Positions 44,218 to 56,963 of a stretch of 64,000 bases of DNA are shown piece by piece. The notes beneath the pieces were generated by a model. The model was given only the letters and a program-made list of their open reading frames with translations. It did no database searches and was not told the origin of the DNA. The translations under genes were made by a program, and so were the position numbers. The number at the start of each line of letters is the position of its first letter. Within the stretch, counting starts at the first letter, position 1. The stretch covers positions 17,975-81,974 of the forward strand of contig JAFDVZ010000030.1 of the NCBI GenBank assembly GCA_018268715.1. Reading direction: 5' to 3'. The stretch is from Acidobacteriota bacterium (lineage in GTDB: Bacteria; Acidobacteriota; Terriglobia; Bryobacterales; Bryobacteraceae).

Positions 44218-45501
44218 ATGGCGGACGCATTTCCCGACGCCGAGATCATCGCCGTGGGCAGCGAACTGCTCACGCCTGCGCGGCTGGACACCAACTCGCT
44301 GTTCATCACCGAGAAGCTGAACGCGCTGGGCGTGGAGCTGGTGAAAAAGTCCGTGGTGGGAGACGACCGGAAGCGGCTGGCCGAGGCCGTGGCGGCGTCG
44401 GTCCGATCGGCGCGGCTGGTGATCCTGTCGGGCGGGCTGGGTCCGACCGAGGACGACGTGACGCGGGAGGCGGTGGCGACGGCGCTGGGCCTCGGCATAC
44501 ACGTCGACGCGGAGTTGATCGACTGGCTGGAGAAGCGCTTCGCGCGCATGGGCCGCAAGATGGCCGAGATCAACAAGCGGCAGGCCAACGTGATCGACGG
44601 GGCGGTGATTCTGCCCAATCCGAACGGCACCGCGCCGGGGTTGTGGATCGAACACGACGGCGCGATCGTGATGCTGCTGCCGGGGCCTCCGCGAGAGCTG
44701 AAGCCGATGTTCGAGCGCGAGTGCCTGCCGCGCATCGAGGCGGCGCTGCCGAAACAATTCATCCGCACTTTGTTTTATCGCGTGGCGGGCATGGGCGAGT
44801 CCGACCTGGACGCGCTGATTGCGCCGGTGTACACCGCGTACGCGAATCCGGTGACCACGATCCTGGCGGCGGCGGGCGACATACAGATCCATCTTCGGGC
44901 GCGCTGCTCGACGGCGGAACAGGCCGAGGCGCTGCTGGCCGAGGTGGGGCCGCGGATCGAGGCGCTCTTGGGAGACCGCATCTATTCACGGGACGGGGCT
45001 CCGCTCGAGGCCGTGGTGGGCCGGCTGCTGAAGGATTCCGGCGCGACGGTGTCGGTGGCCGAAAGCTGCACGGGCGGCCTGTTGGGCGAGACCATCACGC
45101 GGGTGGCGGGCAGTTCGGCGTACTTCGCCGGCGGGTTGCTGACCTACTCCGACGCGATGAAGACGGCCCTGCTGGGCGTGGACGCGGCGATGCTCGAGGC
45201 CGAGACCGCGGTGAGCGCGGCGGCGGCCGAGGCGATGGCGGCCGGGGCCCGGGAGCGTACGGGGAGCGCCTGGGCGTTGAGCGTGACCGGCGTGGCCGGA
45301 CCGGACGGCGGCACGGAGGCGACTCCGGTGGGCACGGTGTTCATCGGGTTGGCCGGGCCGGAGGGCGTGGCGCAACGGCGGTTCCGCTTCCCCGGCGGCG
45401 ATCGCGCCCGGGTGCGCGGATTCGCCGTGCAGACGGCGCTCGACATGCTGCGGCGCGCGTTGATCCGAGCCGAGGCGCCCACGTCCTGGGCCGTGCGCTG
45501 A
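44218..45501 (+). CDS. cinA: CinA, nicotinamide-nucleotide amidase / ADP-ribose pyrophosphatase
   Basis: The 427-residue protein has an N-terminal molybdopterin-binding-like (COG1058) domain (AEIIAVGSELLTPARLDTNS, ILSGGLGPTEDDVTREA) and a C-terminal CinA/PncC amidase domain from about residue 260 (SVAESCTGGLLGETIT, SVTGVAGPDGGTE). In other bacteria it recycles NMN to nicotinate mononucleotide and hydrolyses ADP-ribose. It is the last gene of the rimO-cinA operon, starting three bases after the propeller gene. Confidence 0.94.
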   Translation: MADAFPDAEIIAVGSELLTPARLDTNSLFITEKLNALGVELVKKSVVGDDRKRLAEAVAASVRSARLVILSGGLGPTEDDVTREAVATALGLGIHVDAELIDWLEKRFARMGRKMAEINKRQANVIDGAVILPNPNGTAPGLWIEHDGAIVMLLPGPPRELKPMFERECLPRIEAALPKQFIRTLFYRVAGMGESDLDALIAPVYTAYANPVTTILAAAGDIQIHLRARCSTAEQAEALLAEVGPRIEALLGDRIYSRDGAPLEAVVGRLLKDSGATVSVAESCTGGLLGETITRVAGSSAYFAGGLLTYSDAMKTALLGVDAAMLEAETAVSAAAAEAMAAGARERTGSAWALSVTGVAGPDGGTEATPVGTVFIGLAGPEGVAQRRFRFPGGDRARVRGFAVQTALDMLRRALIRAEAPTSWAVR

Positions 45502-45563
45502 GAGGCCGTTGTTCCGCGATAGACTAAGACAATCGCGCGAGAAATGTCAGCCGCCGGAGCCCC

Positions 45564-49865
<4,302 letters not shown>

Positions 49866-49881
49866 GTCGCGCGTGGGTGCT

Positions 49882-51711
49882 ATGAGAAAACCTATGAGCA
49901 ATCGCTATGTTCAGCGCCGGGTGGCGGCGTGGTTGGCCGCGGCGGCCTTCGTTCCCGCGCTGCAGGCGCAGTTGATTCCGGCGGGCTCGCCGATTCCCAA
50001 GCGGGATAAGCCTCCGGTGGTGTTCCTGAACGGGTACCAGCAGGATTGCGGGGGATCGTCGTTTGCGGGTACGTTCGGGAAGGCCGACGCCGTGCTGCAG
50101 ACCAACGGTCAGGCGGTGGTGTTCTTCGATAATTGCGGCGTGGCGAACCGGCCGACGCTGGAGGACCTGGGCGCGGCGTTCGGCGCGTTTCTGGATGGCT
50201 TGAAGTTCGACGATGGGACGGCGGTGACCACCGTGGACGCCGTGTGTCACAGCATGGGCGGGCTGATCCTGCGCAGTTACCTGAGCGGCAAGAAGACGGC
50301 GGGAGGGTTCGCGCCGCCCGCCGCGGTGCGGATCCGCAAGGCGATCTTTCTGGCGACGCCGCATTTCGGCACGCCGATCGCGTCGCTGTTGGGCATCGAT
50401 GCGCAGGTGCGGCAGATGGCTACGGGCACGCCGTTCCTGTTCGACCTGGCGACGTGGAATCAGGGGACCGACGATCTGCGCGGCGTCGACGTGCTGGCCG
50501 CGATCGGCAATGCGGGGACCGGCGCGACCAGCGGGACGGCGGGGTTCGACGATGGCGTCGTGCCGCTGACCAGCGGATCGCTGGGGTTCCTGGCGGCGGG
50601 GCGGACGCGCGTGCTGCCGCTGTGCCACATACAGTTTTCCGGGCTGTTCGCGGTGGTGTGTCCGGCCAGCGTCAACGGGATCGCCAATATTCAGGCGGCG
50701 ACCGATCCACAGGCGAAGCTGATTGTGTCGTTCCTGAATGGGACCGATGACTGGCGGAGCGTGGGCGTGGCGGCCGAAGACGATCCGCTGCTTTCGAAGA
50801 ATGGCGGTTTGCAGTTGGCGGCGCGGGCGGCCGACGATTCGGCGCTGCAACTGAATAGCGCTTCGGCGGTGACCGGTTCGGGGACGGCGGTGGACCTGAA
50901 GTTTCCGGATCGTACGGTGGCCTATAACGATAAGATCCCGGTTGGCGCGCTGTCGCTGACGGTGAACGCCGGGTCGTCGCGGCTGACCGGGAGTTATACG
51001 CTGGCCAAGGCGGCGTATTCGACGCTGGTGTTCAAGACGGGTCCGGCGATCGGGCGCGTGTATCCGGCGGCCAGTGTGACGTTCCCGCTGGCGGTGGCGC
51101 CGGGGCAGTTCGTCGCGATCTATGGCGAGGCGCTGGCGGGCTCCACCGCGACTGCCGCTTCGTCGAATTATCCGACGCAGTTGGCCGATGCGAAGGTGAC
51201 GGTGGGTGGCTCGTCCAGCCCGTTGTACTTTGTCGCGCCGTCGCAGATTGACGCCATTATTCCCGATGAAACGCCGACCGGATTGACGCAGATTACCGTG
51301 CAGAATACGGCGGGCGCCAATACGGTGAACGTGATGGTGGCGGCGGCCGTGCCGGCGTTGTTCACGCAGAACTCGTCGGGCAGCGGTCCGGCGTCGGCGC
51401 TGAACGCGAGTCGCGGAAACACGCTGGTGACGGCGGCGAATCCGCTGCGGGCGGGGGATTACGTGTCGCTGTACCTGACCGGGCTGGGCGCTACGACGAG
51501 ACGCGACGGACTGGACTGGGCCGTCGCGCAGCCGACGGTGACCCTGGGCGGGGTGAGCTGTCCGGTTAGCTACGCGGGTCGCGCGCCGGGGTACACGGGG
51601 CTCGACCAGATCAACTGCGTCGTGCCGGCGGGCCTGGCGGCGGGCGCCGCGCAGGTGTGGGTGAGCTCGGCGGGCCGTGGGAGCAACGTCGCCACGCTGG
51701 CTGTTCAATAA
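49882..51711 (+). CDS. Secreted lipase-like alpha/beta hydrolase with C-terminal TIGR03437-type domain
   Basis: The 609-residue protein has a signal peptide ending near ALQAQ. Residues 45-330 form a lipase-like domain: nucleophile elbow VCHSMGG (Ser124), TPHFGTP, an acidic pair in FDDGVVP (223-224) and a late His in LCHIQF (249). The usual first Gly of GxSxG is Cys here. The C-terminal 230 residues match the Solibacter-type TIGR03437 domain (SVTFPLAVAPGQFVAIYGEAL, APSQIDAIIPDE, NPLRAGDYVSLYLTGLG). An upstream in-frame GTG at 49873 would add three residues. Esterase activity is plausible but the target is unknown. Confidence 0.82.
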   Translation: MRKPMSNRYVQRRVAAWLAAAAFVPALQAQLIPAGSPIPKRDKPPVVFLNGYQQDCGGSSFAGTFGKADAVLQTNGQAVVFFDNCGVANRPTLEDLGAAFGAFLDGLKFDDGTAVTTVDAVCHSMGGLILRSYLSGKKTAGGFAPPAAVRIRKAIFLATPHFGTPIASLLGIDAQVRQMATGTPFLFDLATWNQGTDDLRGVDVLAAIGNAGTGATSGTAGFDDGVVPLTSGSLGFLAAGRTRVLPLCHIQFSGLFAVVCPASVNGIANIQAATDPQAKLIVSFLNGTDDWRSVGVAAEDDPLLSKNGGLQLAARAADDSALQLNSASAVTGSGTAVDLKFPDRTVAYNDKIPVGALSLTVNAGSSRLTGSYTLAKAAYSTLVFKTGPAIGRVYPAASVTFPLAVAPGQFVAIYGEALAGSTATAASSNYPTQLADAKVTVGGSSSPLYFVAPSQIDAIIPDETPTGLTQITVQNTAGANTVNVMVAAAVPALFTQNSSGSGPASALNASRGNTLVTAANPLRAGDYVSLYLTGLGATTRRDGLDWAVAQPTVTLGGVSCPVSYAGRAPGYTGLDQINCVVPAGLAAGAAQVWVSSAGRGSNVATLAVQ

Positions 51712-51771
51712 TCGGCGAACTTTTTTATCCCGGCGCAAATATCGGTTCCTGATTTCGCATAAGCAGGACAG

Positions 51772-51798
51772 GGGGGTACTGGGCGTTTAGTGTCCCCC
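51772..51798 (+). promoter_or_regulatory. Leader hairpin upstream of the DUF1800 gene
   Basis: GGGGG (51772-51776) pairs with CCCCC (51794-51798) and ACT (51778-51780) with AGT (51789-51791), around an eight-base loop, just upstream of an AGGAG ribosome binding site. There is no T run, so a role in transcript stability or translation is as likely as termination of the preceding gene. Confidence 0.4.
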
Positions 51799-51826
51799 AC
51801 ACAAGAATTCAGGAGCACGTATCTCA

Positions 51827-54385
51827 ATGAGACTCGTTCTGCGAGGAGCGCTGGCGGTGTGCCTGGGCGCGATATCGGCCCTGGCGGCCGGGAGCATAAC
51901 GGTCACGCCGACGAATGAATCGGTAGTGGCAGGCGGCGCTAAACAGATGACCGCCACGGTGTCGGGGCTGGCGAGCAATGCGGTGATGTGGTCGGCGAGC
52001 GTCGGAATGATCGACGCCAATGGGCTGTACACCGCGCCGCCGACTGTGCCGGCGGGCAACACCGCGACGGTGACGGCGGTGAGCGCCGTGGACAGCACCG
52101 TGATGGGGACGGCGACGTTGAATATCCGCGAGGCGGGTCCGACCGTGACGAACCTGTCGCCTTCGAGCGTGCCGGCGGGAACCTTTACCTTCTATGTGAA
52201 CGGGAGCGGCTTCAAGAACGGCGCAACCGTGTACAACGTGGTGACTCCGCTGGCCACTACCTTCGTGTCGTCGACGCAGTTGAAGGCCACGGCCACCATC
52301 TATACGGTCGGCAACGTGTACATCCGCGTGACGAATCCGAATTCGATGTATTCGTCGATTCTCGCGTTGCAGGTGACGTCGGGCGGGTCGTCGTCCAACA
52401 GCATGGCGGTTCAGCCATCCACCAGCGTGCTGCCGACGGGGGCGACGCAGCAGTTTGTCGCGACGCTGAACGGCGCTCCGGCGACGTCGGCGACCTGGTC
52501 CGCCACGGCGGGTTCGATTACTCCGGCGGGCCTGTTTACGGCGCCGGCGAGCGTGCCGACGCCTTCGACGGTGACGGTGACGGCGAGCGCATCGGGGGCG
52601 AGCGCGTCGGCCACGATCAACATTGTGAGCAGCACGCCTCCGACGATTACGCAGGTGAGTCCGGCGCCGCTGCCGATTGGGATTTTCAACATCGGCATCA
52701 CCGGGACCGGCTTCGTTTCCGGGACGCAGGCGACGCTGAACGGCAGCGTGCTGGCCACGACCTATGTGTCGCCGACGCAGTTGACGGCAAGCGGGCTCGC
52801 GTCGCAGAACGGGCAGTTGAACCTGGTGGTTTCAAACGGTCTGATCAGCTCGGCGCCGTATGCGGTGCAGGCGGGGGTGGCGAATCCGCTGGTCTCGGCC
52901 ACGGCGGCCCGGCGGTTCCTGCAACAGGCGGCGTTCGGGCCGACCTCCGGGGACGCGCAGCGGGTGCAGCAGATCGGGTTCTCGGCGTGGGTGGACGAGC
53001 AGGCGGCCGCGCAGGCGGTGTCGAACTACCAGATGCCGTCGAATCAGGGCGGGTTGCCGCAGCGCTTTCTCACCAACGCGACCATGAATGCCGATCAATT
53101 GCGGCAGAAGGTCGCTTTCGCCTATAGCCAGATTTTTGTAACTTCGCTGGTGAAGCTGATCTGGAATGGCGACATGATTCCTTATCAGCAATTGCTGCTG
53201 AATGACGCCTTCGCGAATTATCGTACGTTGCTGGCGGATGTCACGCTGAGTCCTAGCATGGGTTACTACCTGGACATGGCGAATAACGCCAAGGCCAACG
53301 CGGCGGGCACTCAGCTTCCGAATGAGAATTACGCCCGCGAGGTGTTGCAGTTGTTCAGTATCGGCACGGCCCTGCTGAATCCCGACGGCACGGTTCAGCG
53401 CGATTCCCAGGGGTTGCCGGTTCCCTCCTACGATCAGAAGACGGTGACGGAGCTGGCGCGCGTGTTCACCGGATGGACTTACGCTCCGCCGCCCGGCGGA
53501 TCGGTGGTGTGGGGCGCCTACATCCGGCAGAACGGGCCGATGGTCCCGTATATCCCGCAGCATGACTTCGGCGGGAAGACGCTGTTTCCCTATCTGGCCA
53601 ATGGGTCGATCGCGTCGGGGTTGGGCGTGCAGCAGGACCTGGATGCGGCGCTCGATATCATCTTCAATCACCCGAATACGGCGCCCTTCATCAGCAAGTT
53701 GATGATCCAGCACCTGGTGAAGAGCAACCCGACGCCGGGTTATGTGCAGCGCGTGGCGCAGGCGTTCGCCGACAACGGCCAGGGCGTCCGGGGCGATATG
53801 ACGGCGGTGGTGAAAGCGGTGCTGCTCGATCCGGAGGCTCGCGCCAACGATTCGTTGTCGGCGGCCATCGATCCCGCCGATGGGCACCTGCAGGAGCCGG
53901 CGCTGTTTCTGGCCGGGCTGTTCCGGGCCGTGGGGGCGCAGGTGAACGATCAGAACTACAACAGTTACGACCTGGCGAACATGGGGCAGGACCTGTTCTC
54001 TTCGCCCAGCGTGTTCAACTACTGGAGCCCGAGTTATGTGGTCGGCTCGGTGGGAGTCACCGGCGGCGAGTTCCAGATCTATTCGCCGTTCACGTCGGTC
54101 TACCGGGTGAACCTGGTCGGCTCGGTGTTCAGCGCCTATTCGGGTAACGTGCAAACGTACGGACCGGGTTTCTCGGCGGATCTGTCGGCGCTGGTGGGGC
54201 TGGCCGGAACCCCCTCGACGCTGGTGGATGCGCTGGACCTGGCGCTGACGGCGGGACGGATGCCGTCCCAGATGAAGCAGATTGTGACGACGGCCGTGCA
54301 GAACGAGACGGGCGGCAACCTGCGGCGCGTCCAGACCGCGATTATCCTGATCGCGACGTCGAGTTACTACAACGTTTGGAATTAA
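51827..54385 (+). CDS. Secreted DUF1800 protein with two tandem Ig-like/IPT units
   Basis: The 852-residue protein has a signal peptide (about 1-21). Residues 23-350 contain two similar units, each a BIG2-like Ig domain followed by an IPT-like domain (residues 23-183 and 193-347; compare GLYTAPPTVPAGNTATVTA with GLFTAPASVPTPSTVTVTA). From about residue 356 it is a DUF1800 domain (ARRFLQQAAFGPTSGDAQ, LPNENYAREVLQLFSIG, FTGWTYA, HDFGGKTLF). DUF1800 proteins are nearly always encoded beside DUF1501, as here (54414). The biochemical role is not established. An AGGAG ribosome binding site precedes the ATG. Confidence 0.88.
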   Translation: MRLVLRGALAVCLGAISALAAGSITVTPTNESVVAGGAKQMTATVSGLASNAVMWSASVGMIDANGLYTAPPTVPAGNTATVTAVSAVDSTVMGTATLNIREAGPTVTNLSPSSVPAGTFTFYVNGSGFKNGATVYNVVTPLATTFVSSTQLKATATIYTVGNVYIRVTNPNSMYSSILALQVTSGGSSSNSMAVQPSTSVLPTGATQQFVATLNGAPATSATWSATAGSITPAGLFTAPASVPTPSTVTVTASASGASASATINIVSSTPPTITQVSPAPLPIGIFNIGITGTGFVSGTQATLNGSVLATTYVSPTQLTASGLASQNGQLNLVVSNGLISSAPYAVQAGVANPLVSATAARRFLQQAAFGPTSGDAQRVQQIGFSAWVDEQAAAQAVSNYQMPSNQGGLPQRFLTNATMNADQLRQKVAFAYSQIFVTSLVKLIWNGDMIPYQQLLLNDAFANYRTLLADVTLSPSMGYYLDMANNAKANAAGTQLPNENYAREVLQLFSIGTALLNPDGTVQRDSQGLPVPSYDQKTVTELARVFTGWTYAPPPGGSVVWGAYIRQNGPMVPYIPQHDFGGKTLFPYLANGSIASGLGVQQDLDAALDIIFNHPNTAPFISKLMIQHLVKSNPTPGYVQRVAQAFADNGQGVRGDMTAVVKAVLLDPEARANDSLSAAIDPADGHLQEPALFLAGLFRAVGAQVNDQNYNSYDLANMGQDLFSSPSVFNYWSPSYVVGSVGVTGGEFQIYSPFTSVYRVNLVGSVFSAYSGNVQTYGPGFSADLSALVGLAGTPSTLVDALDLALTAGRMPSQMKQIVTTAVQNETGGNLRRVQTAIILIATSSYYNVWN

Positions 54386-54413
54386 GCTGACTGGCGAGAG
54401 GAGATATCGAATC

Positions 54414-55757
54414 ATGTTGATCAAATCGAGACGGGAATTTCTGAAGGCGGGTCTCAAGTCAGTCAGCGCGCTGGGCGCGGCGGGGGCGCTGAGCCACTTC
54501 GGCGAGATGAACGCCTACGCCGCCGCCAATCCGAACTACAAGGCGCTGGTGTGCGTGTTCCTGCTGGGCGGCAACGACGGGCATAACACGGTGATCCCGG
54601 TCACCACCACCAAGCAGAATTATTCGCAGTATTACGGGAGCCGGCCCTCGATCGCGCTGCCGCAGTCGCAGTTGCTGACGATTCCGGCGGGTTCCGATGT
54701 GTACGGATTGCATCCGCGGCTGGCGGGCGTTCGCTCTCTGTATCTGCAGAATAAGGCCGCGGTGGTGGCAAACGTGGGCATGCTGGCGCAGCCGATTGCG
54801 AATCGGACGGCGCTGCTGGCCGGAGCGAAAGTGCCGGTGGCGCTGTATTCGCACTCGGATCAGACCAGCCAGTGGCAATCGTCGGTGTACACGGGCATCA
54901 GTTCGTCGGGCTGGGGAGGCCGGGTGGCGGACGCGGTGGCGGGGTTGAATACCTCGTCGCAGTTTCCCGAAGTTGTGTTTACGGGTGCGGGCGGGCTGTT
55001 CTGCGCGGGCGTCAGCACGGCGCCGACCTCAGTGCCTCCGGGCGGGGCGATTGGGCTGAACTACGGCAGCCTGACGCGCAACTCGGCGGCGCAGCAGTTG
55101 TTGACCTTCGACAACGGGCTGAAACTGGTGCAGGCGGCCAACGGGATCCTGACGCGGGGGAACTCGAACGCGGCGGCGCTGAACGCGGCGTTGGCCACCG
55201 CGCCGACGCTGCAAACGGCCTTTCCGAGCACAGGCACGGCGAATCAGTTGAAGATGGTGGCGCGGTTGATCAGCATCCAAAGCCAGTTGGGGCTGAACCG
55301 CCAGATCTTCTTCGTCACGCTGGGCGGATTCGATACGCACGGGACCGAGGTTTCCATGCAGGACGGGTTGTTCGCCGAGCTGGATCCGGCGCTGACGGCG
55401 TTCTACAACGCGACCGTGGAGTTGGGCGTCAGCCAGCAGGTGACCACGTTCACGTGCTCCGAATTCGGGCGCACGTTGATGGCGAACACCGGGGGCGGGA
55501 CCGATCACGCCTGGGGTAGCAACCACTTCGTGATCGGTGGAGCGGTGGCGGGCGGGGCGATGTACGGCGCGTTTCCGCTGCTGGCCAACGGCGGTCAGGA
55601 CGACGCCAATGGGCGTGGGGCCATGATCCCCGGCGCTTCCGTGGACCAGTACGGCGCCACGCTCGCGCAGTGGTTCGGCGTGCCGCAGGCGAACGTAGCG
55701 TCGATTTTCCCGAACATTGGAGCGTTTTCCTCGAGCAATCTCGGGTTTCTTGGGTAG
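54414..55757 (+). CDS. DUF1501 protein, Tat-exported
   Basis: The 447-residue protein carries a Tat signal (KSRREFLKAGLKSVSALG) and the DUF1501 body, a sulfatase/alkaline-phosphatase-like fold. Motifs include VFLLGGNDGHNTV, LHPRLAGVRSLY, ALYSHSDQTSQWQ, TLGGFDTHGTE, TCSEFGRTL and GTDHAWGSNHFVIGG, which supply possible metal ligands (Asp, His). A GAGGAG ribosome binding site precedes the ATG, and the gene follows DUF1800 by 28 bases. The two are probably co-exported partners, but their substrate is unknown. Confidence 0.9.
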   Translation: MLIKSRREFLKAGLKSVSALGAAGALSHFGEMNAYAAANPNYKALVCVFLLGGNDGHNTVIPVTTTKQNYSQYYGSRPSIALPQSQLLTIPAGSDVYGLHPRLAGVRSLYLQNKAAVVANVGMLAQPIANRTALLAGAKVPVALYSHSDQTSQWQSSVYTGISSSGWGGRVADAVAGLNTSSQFPEVVFTGAGGLFCAGVSTAPTSVPPGGAIGLNYGSLTRNSAAQQLLTFDNGLKLVQAANGILTRGNSNAAALNAALATAPTLQTAFPSTGTANQLKMVARLISIQSQLGLNRQIFFVTLGGFDTHGTEVSMQDGLFAELDPALTAFYNATVELGVSQQVTTFTCSEFGRTLMANTGGGTDHAWGSNHFVIGGAVAGGAMYGAFPLLANGGQDDANGRGAMIPGASVDQYGATLAQWFGVPQANVASIFPNIGAFSSSNLGFLG

Positions 55758-55764
55758 CGGCCCC

Positions 55765-55796
55765 TCAGGGGGACCTTACCGGTCCCCCTGACTTTT
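55765..55796 (+). terminator. Rho-independent terminator after DUF1501
   Basis: A stem of ten or eleven pairs (CAGGGGGACC at 55766-55775 with GGTCCCCCTG at 55781-55790, loop TTACC) followed by ACTTTTC. It lies seven bases after the DUF1501 stop, so it closes the DUF1800/DUF1501 operon. Confidence 0.85.
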
Positions 55797-55901
55797 CAAC
55801 GCCTCAGCCAGCCTGCCGGTGGCCCCCCTCCTCCCCTTTGCCGCGCCCCGCGGAGGCCGGATTGGGCGAATCAAGTGTAATTTTCGTAACATGTAACTTT
55901 C

Positions 55902-56954
55902 ATGTCTGTTCCCCAGCCGGCCGCGAACGCGTTGTTCCGGCAGTACCTTAGCGCACCGGAAGCTGGCGAGGATCCAGAGGATCTGCTGGCGCAACTGATC
56001 GTGGAATACGCTCAGCCATTGGTCGGACGCGTTGTGCGGCGGCGTCTCGGCGCAAGCCGCGGCGTCAACCAACAGGATGTCGAAGACGTGGCGAATGAGG
56101 CGCTGCTGACGCTGGTGACGCGATTGCGGGCCATGCGCGACGACTCGGCGGCCTCCCGTGTGGAGGATTTCGACAGTTACGCGGTGGGGCTGGCGTCCCA
56201 CGTCGCGTTCCAGTTCTTTGCGAGCCGTTTTCCCGAACGAAGCCGATTACGGGCGCGGATCCGGTATGTGCTGTCCACCGATGCTCGGTTTGCCACCCGG
56301 CGGGCTGACTACGGGGCCTGTTTGTGCGCGCTGGCGGAGCGGATCGGGGGGAGTCCCGCGGCGGGGGCGACCGTCGAGGCCGTTCGGGCGGGCCTGGCGC
56401 GGCGGGAATTGACGTCGAGGCGGTTGGGCGAGGTCCTTTTGACCGCGCTTTCAGAGTTCGACGGGGCCATCGAGCTGGGCGATTTGACCACGCTGGTGGC
56501 GGGCCTGCTGGGCGTCGACGATCGCAACGACAATACCGAGAATCTGGCGGAGACGGTGGCCGATCCACGGGTGTCGCAGGAGCGGGATCTCGAGCTGCGA
56601 CGTTCGCTTGCCATGCTTTGGGAGGATATCCGCGAACTGCCTCAGGGACAACGTGTTGCGTTGCTTTTGAACCTGCGATCCACGAATGGGGCGTGTATCT
56701 GGCTGCTGCCCGAGTTGGGCGTGGTCGGGTTTCGGGATCTGGCCGATGCGCTCGGCATGCGGGCCGAGGAACTGGCGGGGATCTGGAACCGGCTGCCGCT
56801 GGGGGACGCCGAGATCGCCGAGCGGCTCTCGCTTGAAAGACAGCAGATTATTAATATGCGTAGTGCGGCGCGACAAAGGCTCACCCGGCGCACGAAAATC
56901 CGTGATCGGACGGTTGCCGCCATCAATATGCCGGGAAATTCTACAACCAACTGA
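55902..56954 (+). CDS. ECF-like sigma-70 family factor with long central insert
   Basis: The 350-residue protein has a region-2-like part (about 25-110: NQQDVEDVANEALLTLVTRL and FDSYAVGLASHVAFQFFA) and a region-4 helix-turn-helix at the C-terminus (LGDAEIAERLSLERQQIINMRSAARQRL). Between them lies a 120-150 residue insert absent from ordinary ECF factors. No Shine-Dalgarno is seen, but a direct repeat GTAAC-AT-GTAAC lies just before the ATG and could be an autoregulatory site. The anti-sigma gene begins within ten bases of its stop, so the pair is a regulatory unit. The target promoters are unknown. Confidence 0.72.
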   Translation: MSVPQPAANALFRQYLSAPEAGEDPEDLLAQLIVEYAQPLVGRVVRRRLGASRGVNQQDVEDVANEALLTLVTRLRAMRDDSAASRVEDFDSYAVGLASHVAFQFFASRFPERSRLRARIRYVLSTDARFATRRADYGACLCALAERIGGSPAAGATVEAVRAGLARRELTSRRLGEVLLTALSEFDGAIELGDLTTLVAGLLGVDDRNDNTENLAETVADPRVSQERDLELRRSLAMLWEDIRELPQGQRVALLLNLRSTNGACIWLLPELGVVGFRDLADALGMRAEELAGIWNRLPLGDAEIAERLSLERQQIINMRSAARQRLTRRTKIRDRTVAAINMPGNSTTN

Positions 56955-56963
56955 GTGGCGGCC

